A stretch of 64,000 bases of DNA from Candidatus Competibacteraceae bacterium (GTDB lineage Bacteria; Pseudomonadota; Gammaproteobacteria; Competibacterales; Competibacteraceae). The stretch is from contig JADJPA010000001.1 of assembly GCA_016713505.1 (NCBI GenBank), positions 1,674,001-1,738,000 on the forward strand, in the 5' to 3' direction. How positions within the stretch are numbered: position 1 is the first letter of the stretch; the number at the start of each line of letters is the position of its first letter. Positions 24,504-32,006 of the stretch are shown piece after piece. The notes beneath the pieces were generated by a model. That model did no database searches. It saw nothing but the letters and a program-made list of their open reading frames with translations, and was not told where the DNA came from. Position numbers and translations under genes: made by a program.

Positions 24504-25985
24504 ATGGCCGATCACATCATCTTGGTGGAAAATCCCACCGACTGGAAAACCCACTTTCCGAAACTGCCCGTCGTCGCCGCCAAGGACTATCTGGCCAAAC
24601 CCGAATACTCGTCCGCCGGCCGCAACCTGCGGGTGCTGAACCTCTGTCGCAGCTACCGCTATCTCAGCGTCGGTTACTACTGCTCGCTGCTGGCCGAAGC
24701 CCGCCGCCACCGGGTCATCCCCAGCGTGCGCACCCTCAACGACCTCAGCCGCAAATCCATCTATAGCCTCGATATCGAAGATCTGGACGATCACGTCCAG
24801 CAGGTCTTGGGCAAACCCCGACCCGGCTTCACCGCCACCGCCTTCGAACTGGACATTTATTTCGGTCAGTGTCCGGCCAAGGAATTGCAAGAACTGGCGC
24901 GTCAATTATTTGGCGTTTTTCGCGCGCCACTGTTACGGGTGGAATTTCGCCTGCAAGGTCAGTGGCGCATTGCAACGCTCAAGGCCTTGCACCTGTCTTC
25001 GCTGTCGGCCGAGCAGGAAGAAATGTTCATGGGCGCGCTGACGACCTATCTCAGCCGGCGCTGGCGACAGCCTCGGGCGCGCAGCAACTACCGCTACGAT
25101 CTGGCGGTGCTGCACAATCCCAAGGAAGCCATGCCCCCCTCCAACCCCAAAGCCTTGCAGCAATTCGTCAAGATCGGCCGCGAGTGCGGCGTCAACGTCG
25201 AACTGATCGAGAAAAAGGACTACGGCCGGCTGGCGGAATTCGATGCCTTGTTCATCCGCGACACCACCGGCATCGACCACTACACCTACCAGTTCGCCAA
25301 GAAGGCTGAGAGTGAAGGCATGGTGGTCATCGACGATCCCGACTCCATCCTCAAATGCACCAACAAGGTGTATCTGGATGAGCTGTTGCGCACCCATCGC
25401 ATCCGCACCCCCAAAACCGTCATCGTCCGCCGGGACAACCTGGAACGGGTGGACAACGAAATCCCCTACCCCATCGTGCTAAAAATTCCTGACGGTTCTT
25501 TCTCGCGCGGCGTGTTCAAAGTCACCAACCGTCCCGAACTGCTGGAAGTCGCCGGCCGCTTGTTCAAGTCGTCCGATCTGGTGCTGGCTCAGGAGTTTCT
25601 CTACACCGATTTCGACTGGCGGGTCGGCATTCTCAACCGGACCCCTCTGTTCGTCTGCCAATACTTCATGTCGAAGGAACACTGGCAGATTTACAACCAC
25701 GAACCCGGCCAGGAACGCGCGGCCCGCGAGGGTGATTCAAAAACTTTCCGAGTCGAAGACGCGCCGGAAATCGTGGTCAAGACCGCGCTCAAGGCGGCCG
25801 GCCTGATCGGCAACGGCTTCTACGGGGTCGACCTGAAGCAGACGACCAAAGGCGTGGTGGTCATCGAAATCAACGACAATCCCAACATCGATCACGGCGT
25901 CGAGGATGCGGTGCTGAAGGAAGAGGTCTACCGCACGATCATCAACGATTTCGTCTGGCGGCTGGACCGCAAGCGGGGAAAATGA
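24504..25985 (+). CDS. RimK-like ATP-grasp ligase with RLAN-type N-terminal domain
   Basis: 493 residues. The N-terminal part (1-about 200) has the motifs of the domain found before RimK-like ATP-grasps (NLCRSYRYLSVGYYCSLLAE, then SVRTLNDLSRKSIY). The C-terminal ATP-grasp (about 255-490) has DDPDSILKCTNKVYLDELL, the ATP lysine region PIVLKIPDGSFSRGVFKV, LAQEFLYTDFDWRVGIL and the metal-binding VVIEINDNPNID. ATP-grasp ligases of this class join amino acids or peptides through acyl phosphates. Partner of the preceding GNAT-C39 gene; substrate unknown. It is much longer than ribosomal S6 modifier RimK (about 300 residues). Confidence 0.92.
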   Translation: MADHIILVENPTDWKTHFPKLPVVAAKDYLAKPEYSSAGRNLRVLNLCRSYRYLSVGYYCSLLAEARRHRVIPSVRTLNDLSRKSIYSLDIEDLDDHVQQVLGKPRPGFTATAFELDIYFGQCPAKELQELARQLFGVFRAPLLRVEFRLQGQWRIATLKALHLSSLSAEQEEMFMGALTTYLSRRWRQPRARSNYRYDLAVLHNPKEAMPPSNPKALQQFVKIGRECGVNVELIEKKDYGRLAEFDALFIRDTTGIDHYTYQFAKKAESEGMVVIDDPDSILKCTNKVYLDELLRTHRIRTPKTVIVRRDNLERVDNEIPYPIVLKIPDGSFSRGVFKVTNRPELLEVAGRLFKSSDLVLAQEFLYTDFDWRVGILNRTPLFVCQYFMSKEHWQIYNHEPGQERAAREGDSKTFRVEDAPEIVVKTALKAAGLIGNGFYGVDLKQTTKGVVVIEINDNPNIDHGVEDAVLKEEVYRTIINDFVWRLDRKRGK

Positions 25986-25990
25986 GCGGG

Positions 25991-26031
25991 CGGGGGACAG
26001 GAAACGAGGCAACCGCCACCTGTCCCCGCGA
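25991..26031. terminator. Hairpin between convergent genes
   Basis: An arm CGGGGGACAGG (25991-26001) pairs with CCTGTCCCCG (26019-26028) across a 17-base loop, between the ATP-grasp gene and the convergent iron-sulfur protein gene. No clear T run; possible bidirectional terminator. Confidence 0.45.
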
Positions 26032-26036
26032 ACGGA

Positions 26037-26366
26037 TCAGGATGCTTTCTTGACCCAAGCGGTACACCAGCCGTTGGCGGCCACCAGCTTGTTTTGAAAG
26101 ATCGCGCAAGGGCCAGTGGCGTCGCCTGCCTTGCCGGTGTACAAACCACAATTGGCGCAATGCGCGGTGGCGTCAGTGCGCTTCTCAGCTTTGGCTGCAT
26201 CCTCCTTATAACCCAACGCCGACGCCTGCGGATCAGCCTCGGTGACCGCATCCGCCGCCCCAGCGGTTCCGCTCAGCAGCGCGTTGGCGAACGGCGCGGC
26301 GGCAAGACCGATGGCGGTCAGTTTGATGAAGCGGCGGCGGCTGTTGTCAGGGGCGTGACTCGTCAT
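26037..26366 (-). CDS. High-potential iron-sulfur protein (HiPIP) with Tat signal
   Basis: 109 residues. The Tat signal has SRRRFIKLTAIGLAAAPFAN (residues 9-28) and a likely cleavage near AGA-AD (36-40). The mature part has four cysteines, C70, C73, C87 and C101, in a C-x2-C-x13-C-x13-C pattern that ligates one 4Fe-4S cluster, with the aromatic HiPIP end NGWCTAWVKK. HiPIPs are periplasmic one-electron carriers, best known from purple bacteria, that feed reaction centres or terminal oxidases. The start at 26366 is set by the Tat motif; the long open frame upstream is not coding. No electron-transfer partner is adjacent. Confidence 0.95.
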   Translation of the reverse strand: MTSHAPDNSRRRFIKLTAIGLAAAPFANALLSGTAGAADAVTEADPQASALGYKEDAAKAEKRTDATAHCANCGLYTGKAGDATGPCAIFQNKLVAANGWCTAWVKKAS

Positions 26367-26495
26367 GATGGTTCCCTCGAAGTTATTGTGAAAGATTGGG
26401 AAACCCGCGCTAATACATCTCACGCGAGCGCGGGAATTATACCACGGGCCGCCAAGCGGCGGCTCGACCTTAGACCAGGTTGACGGAGAACGATC

Positions 26496-28961
26496 CTGTT
26501 CGCTTCCTCTTTTCGCTTCATCCGTCGCGGGCGGCGCCGGCTCGCGCTGAGTGCTGGCGGTCTGCTGGTCTTGCTGCTCGGTTTCGCCGGCTGGCTGTAT
26601 CCGCAACTGCGCGGCAGCCTGCCGCAACTGGACGGGACGGCGGTGCTGGCCGGACTCAGCGCCTCGGTCGAGATCGAGCGCGATGCCTCGGGCATTCCGA
26701 CGATCCGGGGCCGCTCCCGGTCGGATGTCGCCCGCGCCACCGGCTTCGTGCACGCCCAGGACCGATTTTTCCAAATGGACCTGCTGCGGCGCGCGGCGGC
26801 TGGCGAGTTGGCGGCTTTGTTCGGCCCGATGGCGCTCGACCTGGATCGCGCCAACCGGTTGCACCGTTTCCGGCGGCGCGCCGGACTCGCCTTGGCCGCC
26901 GCGCCCGCCGCGGATCGCGCGCTGCTCGTGGCTTATGTGGCCGGGGTCAATGCCGGACTGAAGGCACTGTCCGCCCCACCGTTCGAATACCTGCTGCTGC
27001 GGGCTGCCCCCGAACCCTGGCAAGCGGAGGACACCTTGCTGGTAGTGTATGCCATGTATCTGGATTTGCAGGGCCGGCAATGGTCGCGCGAGTCGGCGCG
27101 CGGGGTGTTACACGATCAACTGCCCGCCGAACTTGCGGCTTTCCTCGATCCGCCCGGCACCGACTGGGACGCACCGCTTCAGGGCGCTATCCTGGCCGCG
27201 CCGCCGCTGCCGGGTTCGGAGGTTTTCGATCTGCGCCGACAGCCCGTCGCTGCTGCCGTTTCAGCGTCCTTAACCGCTTCGGTGACCTTCTCGGCGCTGC
27301 ATGTTGCCCCGTTCCCCACGGACTCGGCCGCCGAATCCGAGTCCAGCAGCGGCAGCAACAACTGGGCGGTCGCCGGGCGGCTGACCGCCCATGGCGGCGC
27401 GCTGCTGGCCAATGACATGCATTTGGCGCTGCGCGTGCCCAACATCTGGTATCGCGCCGCGCTGGTATTTTCAGACGCACAAGGCCAGCAGCGCCGGGTC
27501 GAAGGGGTGATGCTGCCCGGCGCGCCCGCCATCGTCGCCGGCAGTAACGGCCGGATCGCCTGGGGTTATACCAACAGCCAAGGCGATTGGGCTGACTTGG
27601 TGGTGTTAGAGCCGTCAGCGGATGAAACGGGTTACCAAACGCCTGATGGACCCCGACCGTTCGAACGCGTTAGGGAAACGCTTGCCGTCAAAGACCGCCC
27701 CACCGAAACGCTGGAGATTTTGACAACGGTTTGGGGGCCGGTGATCGACCGCGATCATCAAGGCCGGCAACGGGCGTTGCGCTGGGTGGCGCACGACTCG
27801 CGGGCGGTCAATCTGGGACTGTTGGCGCTGGAGCGAGCGGACACTGTGGAAGCGGCGCTCGACAGCGCCAACCGCGCCGGCGCGCCGGCTCAAAATATTT
27901 TGCTGGCGGGCGCCGACGGGCGGATCGCCTGGACGATTTCCGGCCCTATCCCGCGCCGCTTCGGGCATGATGGCCGCCTGCCGTCGTCCTGGACGGACGG
28001 CCAACGCGGCTGGTCGGGCTGGCTGGAGCCGGCCGACTATCCGCGCATCGTCGATCCGCCGAGCGGCCGGCTGTGGACCGCCAACAGCCGGGTGGTGGAC
28101 GGCGATTGGTTGGCGACGCTCGGCGATGGTGATTACGCCCTCGGCGCTCGCGCCCGGCAAATTCGAGATCGATTGCTGGAGCGCGAGCGGTTCGATGAAC
28201 GGGATTTTTTGGCTCTACAACTCGATGATCGCGCGCTGTTTTTGGAGCGGTGGCGGCAATTGTTGTTGGAAACGCTCGCGCCGGAAGCGTTGCGCGCCGA
28301 GCCACAGCGAAGTGAAATGCGACGGCTGATCGAGCATTGGGGCGGGCGGGCAGCGGTCGATTCGGCCGGCTACCGACTGGTGCGCGAGTTTCGGGAGGAA
28401 GTACGGGAGCGGGCGTTCGCGCCGCTGCTCGCCGCTTGTCGGCAAGCCGACCCGCGTTTCGATTACAGCCAGTTCCGGCAATATGAAGGTCCGCTGTGGC
28501 GACTCATCTCCCAACGTCCGCCGCATCTGCTCGATCCGCGCTACGCCGATTGGCCGGCGCTGCTGCTGGCGGCGGCGGATGCGGTTCGAAAGCAGCTCGC
28601 CGCCGACGGTCGGCCGCTGGCGGCGCACACTTGGGGCGATTACAACCGAGCCCGCATCCAACATCCTTTCAGCCGGACTTTATCCTGGCTGAGCGGCTGG
28701 CTCGATATGCCGGCGCGGATGTTGCCCGGAGACTTAAATATGCCGCGCGTTCAACTGCCTGGCAGCGGCGCGTCCGAGCGGCTGGCGGTCGCGCCGGGTC
28801 ACGAAACAGCGGGTATTTTGCACATGCCCGGCGGACAAAGCGGCCACCCGCTATCGCCGTTTTATCGATCCGGCTTTGATGCGTGGGCGAAGGGTGAGCC
28901 AGCGCCGCTGGTTCCGGGGCAGGCCCGGCACCGATTGGAACTCAGGCCCGACGCTCGTTAG
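26496..28961 (+). CDS. Penicillin-acylase family N-terminal-nucleophile hydrolase (start uncertain)
   Basis: About 821 residues. A basic N-terminus and one membrane or signal segment (LLVLLLGFAGWLY) are followed by the family opening VEIERDASGIPTIRGRSRSD, then GFVHAQDRFFQMDLLRRAAAG, a Ser-rich spacer and the autocatalytic site GSNNWAVAG. There the Ser (about 287) becomes the N-terminal nucleophile of the beta chain. Later motifs GYTNSQGDWADLV and LWTANSR fit. Family members cleave amides such as penicillins or acyl-homoserine lactones; the substrate here is unknown. No ATG or GTG lies between the in-frame stop at 26481 and the conserved part. CTG 26496, preceded by GGAG, keeps the basic leader; TTG 26571 would remove it. 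Confidence 0.9.
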   Translation: MFASSFRFIRRGRRRLALSAGGLLVLLLGFAGWLYPQLRGSLPQLDGTAVLAGLSASVEIERDASGIPTIRGRSRSDVARATGFVHAQDRFFQMDLLRRAAAGELAALFGPMALDLDRANRLHRFRRRAGLALAAAPAADRALLVAYVAGVNAGLKALSAPPFEYLLLRAAPEPWQAEDTLLVVYAMYLDLQGRQWSRESARGVLHDQLPAELAAFLDPPGTDWDAPLQGAILAAPPLPGSEVFDLRRQPVAAAVSASLTASVTFSALHVAPFPTDSAAESESSSGSNNWAVAGRLTAHGGALLANDMHLALRVPNIWYRAALVFSDAQGQQRRVEGVMLPGAPAIVAGSNGRIAWGYTNSQGDWADLVVLEPSADETGYQTPDGPRPFERVRETLAVKDRPTETLEILTTVWGPVIDRDHQGRQRALRWVAHDSRAVNLGLLALERADTVEAALDSANRAGAPAQNILLAGADGRIAWTISGPIPRRFGHDGRLPSSWTDGQRGWSGWLEPADYPRIVDPPSGRLWTANSRVVDGDWLATLGDGDYALGARARQIRDRLLERERFDERDFLALQLDDRALFLERWRQLLLETLAPEALRAEPQRSEMRRLIEHWGGRAAVDSAGYRLVREFREEVRERAFAPLLAACRQADPRFDYSQFRQYEGPLWRLISQRPPHLLDPRYADWPALLLAAADAVRKQLAADGRPLAAHTWGDYNRARIQHPFSRTLSWLSGWLDMPARMLPGDLNMPRVQLPGSGASERLAVAPGHETAGILHMPGGQSGHPLSPFYRSGFDAWAKGEPAPLVPGQARHRLELRPDAR

Positions 28962-28985
28962 AAGCGCCGTACCCAAATTCATAAA

Positions 28986-29234
28986 TTATTCAGCGGGCTG
29001 ACCGAAATCAGGATGTCGCTTGTTGTGGAACAAGATAAAACGACCAATCCAGTCGATATAAGCTTGCTCGGTGCGGATGCTGTAATGCTTGAGCCGGATT
29101 TTTTCCCTCACTCGATCCAACAGCTTTAGAGATTGACTCCCTATATTTTGAGGGATCAGTCTGGGCACACGGATTTTGAAATCTGGGTCAGCGTGCATTT
29201 TTCTTCCGAAAGAGGGAGGTGCATCACTTTTCAC
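28986..29234 (-). pseudogene. Truncated tyrosine recombinase, integron-integrase-like N-terminus
   Basis: 83 codons. The stretch LLDRVREKIRLKHYSIRTEQ and the following AYIDWIGRFILFHNKRHP are the N-terminal SAM-like DNA-binding domain typical of integron integrases. The gene stops shortly after (DFGQPAE), so the whole catalytic domain with R-H-R-Y is missing. It ends 25 bp from the acylase gene, which suggests a recombination or deletion join there. Its 5' end faces the small genes that follow on the plus strand, the arrangement of intI relative to a cassette array. Confidence 0.75.
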
Positions 29235-29253
29235 TCACCAAACGGAGAAGACG

Positions 29254-29364
29254 ATGAAATCTCTAAGGCACCAAAGAGGAGTAGCCGACTGGATAATAGT
29301 AGCACTTTGTGTATTCTCAGGCTTCCCGTGGCCGCGCCCGATTAGCTTTACGCTAGGCTGCTGA
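29254..29364 (+). CDS. Small hydrophobic ORF, 36 codons
   Basis: Reads MKSLRHQRGVADWIIVALCV then a short tail (36 residues) with one hydrophobic segment. It is preceded by AACGGAGAAGACG, a fair ribosome-binding site. It ends two bases before the start of the next gene. Size and amino-acid make-up alone cannot prove it is expressed; it may be a leader peptide or part of a cassette. Confidence 0.35.
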   Translation: MKSLRHQRGVADWIIVALCVFSGFPWPRPISFTLGC

Positions 29365-29366
29365 CG

Positions 29367-29735
29367 ATGAATGACGAGTTGCTCGTGGAGTTGCAGCGCT
29401 TGGAAGCGCTGCTTCATACCAACGAAGTGCGCCAGGATCCGGAGGCGCTCGCCGCACTGCTGCACCCTGACTTCGAGGAATTTGGCCGTTCAGGACGCCG
29501 GTACAGCCGATGCGAGGTTCTCGCGGAGTTCACAGACGGAGCCTGTCTGCCGAAGGTGCAAGCCGAAAGTTACGAAGTGTCCTTGATCGGCGAGGGTGTG
29601 GCCTTACTGACATACACGTCGGCTCATGCTGCTGAGGGACCCACCCGTCGTGCCACCCTACGATCGTCGCTGTGGGTGCTCTCTAGGGGAAAGTGGAGGC
29701 TGAGGTTTCACCAAGGAACACCTGTGCACACGTGA
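29367..29735 (+). CDS. DUF4440/SnoaL-like (NTF2-fold) small protein
   Basis: 122 residues. Begins MNDELLVELQRLEALLHTNE and contains the NTF2-like pattern ALAALLHPDFEEFGRSGRRY, SYEVSLIGEGVALLTYTSAH and a final strand WRLRFHQGTPV. The length fits DUF4440 proteins, which are frequent passengers of integron cassettes. It lies 130 bp from the integrase remnant, in the orientation expected of a first cassette, and an attC-like sequence follows. Function unknown. Confidence 0.8.
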   Translation: MNDELLVELQRLEALLHTNEVRQDPEALAALLHPDFEEFGRSGRRYSRCEVLAEFTDGACLPKVQAESYEVSLIGEGVALLTYTSAHAAEGPTRRATLRSSLWVLSRGKWRLRFHQGTPVHT

Positions 29736-29813
29736 TGGGCACGCGGCCTTTACCCGAGCGCCTGCGGGCTGCGCTGATTGTTTGCGGGTCGGTTACGAGA
29801 GGTCCGGGACAGC

Positions 29814-29861
29814 CGCCTAACCTGACAGCTTCAGGGCGGCTCGCTTTCAAACGTTATCCCG
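29814..29861 (+). repeat. attC-like imperfect inverted repeat
   Basis: GCCTAAC (29815-29821) and CGTTATCC (29852-29859) are the outer boxes; TGACAGC and GCTTTCA inside are partly complementary. The core TAAC/GTTA agrees with attC sites of integron cassettes, but the outer boxes are not perfectly complementary and the site is shorter than a usual attC (57 bp or more). It lies 80 bp past the DUF4440 gene, where a cassette attC would be. Degenerate or chance. Confidence 0.35.
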
Positions 29862-29988
29862 GCAAGCGCACACGGAGAGCGACCGTCCGCCGCTAACAAC
29901 TGAAACAAACTCTCGGCCTGAGGACATAGCGCGGAAACAAACGGCGACTAACCTGGGCTGGATCGCTTCGAGCGCGGGCCTGGCGCTG

Positions 29989-30477
29989 GTGATCGCGTTC
30001 GTTACCAGCCCCGAACACCGTGCGGCGGCCGCGCCACCTCGCGTTCGGCCACTGGCGGATTTCGCGCTGGCGGCCACCCCCGAACAACGCCATTTTCTCA
30101 AGTATCTCGTCGGTTGCGCGCTACCTCCGCAGGTGGCGCTTTACGCGGAGGCGAGCGGCGAACGGAACACCATCAAGGGCACGGTCAAAGTGATCGAACA
30201 TCTGCCCGAAGGCACTTTCGCCCTGGGGTTAACTCGCCCTAGCCCTTATCCCAAGGGGCCACCCTTGCCGGCCAAGGATGTCTTCTTACCGGTCCTCACC
30301 CCTTCCGATATCTATCGAGCGGGTTTTCCTCGAAACAATCCCACCCCATCCTTCAAAAACCCAACCGCGCGCGCGGCCATCAATGCCGCTCTGATTCAAA
30401 ATTCCAACGCTAAAGTAGACCGGATGTTTCCTGATGGCCCCGACCACCTCGCTCGGGAAGTGCTGACCGTGCGCTGA
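29989..30477 (+). CDS. Hypothetical exported or anchored protein, start unclear
   Basis: 162 residues from GTG 29989. The frame is open further upstream and would add a hydrophobic stretch (NLGWIASSAGLALVIAFVTS) that looks like a signal or anchor, but no ATG, GTG or TTG with a ribosome-binding site precedes it. The remainder contains EQRHFLKYLVGCALPPQVAL and a Pro-rich middle. I do not recognise the family. The gene may have lost its 5' end at the junction with the cassette-like region. Confidence 0.5.
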   Translation: MIAFVTSPEHRAAAAPPRVRPLADFALAATPEQRHFLKYLVGCALPPQVALYAEASGERNTIKGTVKVIEHLPEGTFALGLTRPSPYPKGPPLPAKDVFLPVLTPSDIYRAGFPRNNPTPSFKNPTARAAINAALIQNSNAKVDRMFPDGPDHLAREVLTVR

Positions 30478-30538
30478 CGGCCGTCTTGCCCAATGCGGGA
30501 AATCAAGATGGCCAAACCGGACGTTTATGGAGGTTACT

Positions 30539-30787
30539 GTGAAACTGACGTTAAATTCCAACCCGCTGATCTTGCAACCCAAAACCTTGCTGGGATTGCG
30601 CCGCGCCAAGCGCGCTCGCGTCAGGGTTTTGCGCGGCGTGTTGTGGATCACGGTCGCGGGAATGCCGCAGGATATCGTGCTGGAAGCGGGCGAGTGCTTC
30701 GAATTTCCCAATAATGCCCTGACGCTGTTAGAACCCCAACAAAGCTGCGAACTGACTTTCGAGCGGCGTCGAAACCGGGCGCGATGA
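30539..30787 (+). CDS. DUF2917 family small protein
   Basis: 82 residues. The core GLRRAKRARVRVLRGVLWIT, then AGMPQDIVLEAGECFEFP, is the cupin-like pattern of DUF2917. The GTG start at 30539 is chosen because GGAGG (30529-30533) lies five bases before it. The ATG at 30527 would sit on that ribosome-binding site. Function unknown. It overlaps by four bases an open frame leading into the damaged racemase gene. Confidence 0.8.
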   Translation: MKLTLNSNPLILQPKTLLGLRRAKRARVRVLRGVLWITVAGMPQDIVLEAGECFEFPNNALTLLEPQQSCELTFERRRNRAR

Positions 30788-30858
30788 ACGAATCGCGGTT
30801 TGAAGCGTCTGTACAGCATGGAGCGATGCTAGAAAGGGCCATGCTGAGAGACGCCGAG

Positions 30859-31209
30859 ATGAAAACGATTGGTTTACTGGGCAGCATGAGTTGGGAATCC
30901 ACGGTTTCTTACTACCAAACGATCAACCGGACTATCGCCGAGCGCCTCGGCGGCCTGCATTCGGCCAAGATCATTCTCTACAGTATCGACTTTGCCGAAA
31001 TAGAATACTTTCAGCAGACCGGTCAATGGGAACAAGCCGGCGAACTGCTCGCCGCCTGCCAGCGCGGCGCGCGGTGCATCATCTTGGGCTGTACTGAAAT
31101 AGCCATGCTGCTCCAAGCTACCGCTAGCGCCGTTCCGCTGTTCGATACGGCGGTCATTCACGCCCGCGCCGCCGCGCTCCACGCGCTTGGCGAAGCCGGT
31201 CCCATCTGA
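30859..31209 (+). pseudogene. Aspartate/glutamate racemase with large internal in-frame deletion
   Basis: 116 codons where the family has about 230. The N-terminus MKTIGLLGSMSWESTVSYYQ and the C-terminal CIILGCTEIAMLL to PLFDTAVIHARAAALHAL are well preserved. The join falls after QAGELLAACQRGAR, and about 100 residues with the first catalytic cysteine (the CTNTMH region) are gone. The second cysteine (LGCTEI) remains. Not able to make a normal two-base racemase site. The frame was kept, so a short product may still be translated. Confidence 0.85.
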
Positions 31210-31215
31210 CGCTCA

Positions 31216-31929
31216 ATGTCCCCCAGGTTCGCCCCTTTCTCCCAGCGCTGCGCTCTAAAAGGACTGCTGGTTTTAGCGGCGATCGGTCTCACGATCTTTC
31301 TGTACCTGCGTTTCTGGCCTTGGGTTGCTCCGCTCGGCCCGCCCGCTATCATTTCCCGCGCGGAATGGGGCGCGGAGCCGCCCGATTCACAATTGCAACC
31401 GCCAGCAAGCCGCGAAGTGTTCAATACCGTCGTGGTGCATCATTCCGCCATGATGCCTTACGAAGGGCCGCTGGAAATTCAATACGCGCACATGCGCGAG
31501 CGCGGCTTTATGGATATCGGCTACCACTTCGTGCTCGACGGCCGGGGGCGCATTTACGAGGGCCGGAACCTGGCGGTGCATGGCGCTCACGTCCGAGAAC
31601 ATAACGCCGGCACGCTGGGTATCGTGCTGATGGGCAACTACGAAGAACTGACGCCGAGCGCCGAACAACTGGATCGCTTGAAATGGCTGGTCCGCCGCCT
31701 CATGCAAGATCACCCGCTCACCCATCTGGCGGGCCACAGCGACTTCTTGCCCGGAAAAACGCTGTGTCCCGGCAAGAATGTGGAGCCGCTGCTCCCGGCG
31801 CTGGCCGCCGAACTGGGGCTGCGATTCGGCTCGGGCGGTTACGTGGGCCCCGAACCCGCGTCCGCCGCCCCGACAAGGCCGGTTTCCAGCGCGGTAGCCG
31901 CACCCGCGCCCGTCACAGATCCCCATTGA
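31216..31929 (+). CDS. Peptidoglycan-recognition / N-acetylmuramoyl-L-alanine amidase domain protein
   Basis: 237 residues. An N-terminal anchor (about 15-35, LLVLAAIGLTIFLYLRFWPW) is followed by an Amidase_2/PGRP domain (about 40-195). Zn ligand candidates are H76/H77 (TVVVHHSAMM) and the His and Cys late in the domain (GHSDFLPGKTLCPGK), with YHFVLDGRGRIYEGR between. It cleaves the MurNAc-L-Ala bond or binds peptidoglycan in the periplasm. The tail is Ala/Pro-rich. Six bases after the racemase remnant. Confidence 0.92.
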   Translation: MSPRFAPFSQRCALKGLLVLAAIGLTIFLYLRFWPWVAPLGPPAIISRAEWGAEPPDSQLQPPASREVFNTVVVHHSAMMPYEGPLEIQYAHMRERGFMDIGYHFVLDGRGRIYEGRNLAVHGAHVREHNAGTLGIVLMGNYEELTPSAEQLDRLKWLVRRLMQDHPLTHLAGHSDFLPGKTLCPGKNVEPLLPALAAELGLRFGSGGYVGPEPASAAPTRPVSSAVAAPAPVTDPH

Positions 31930-32006
31930 ACCCCGCAACAGCATCCCGCTGGCAAGCGTCCTCTGTCATAATCGCCAGCCATTTGAATCTCTTCAAGAGC
32001 TGAAAC

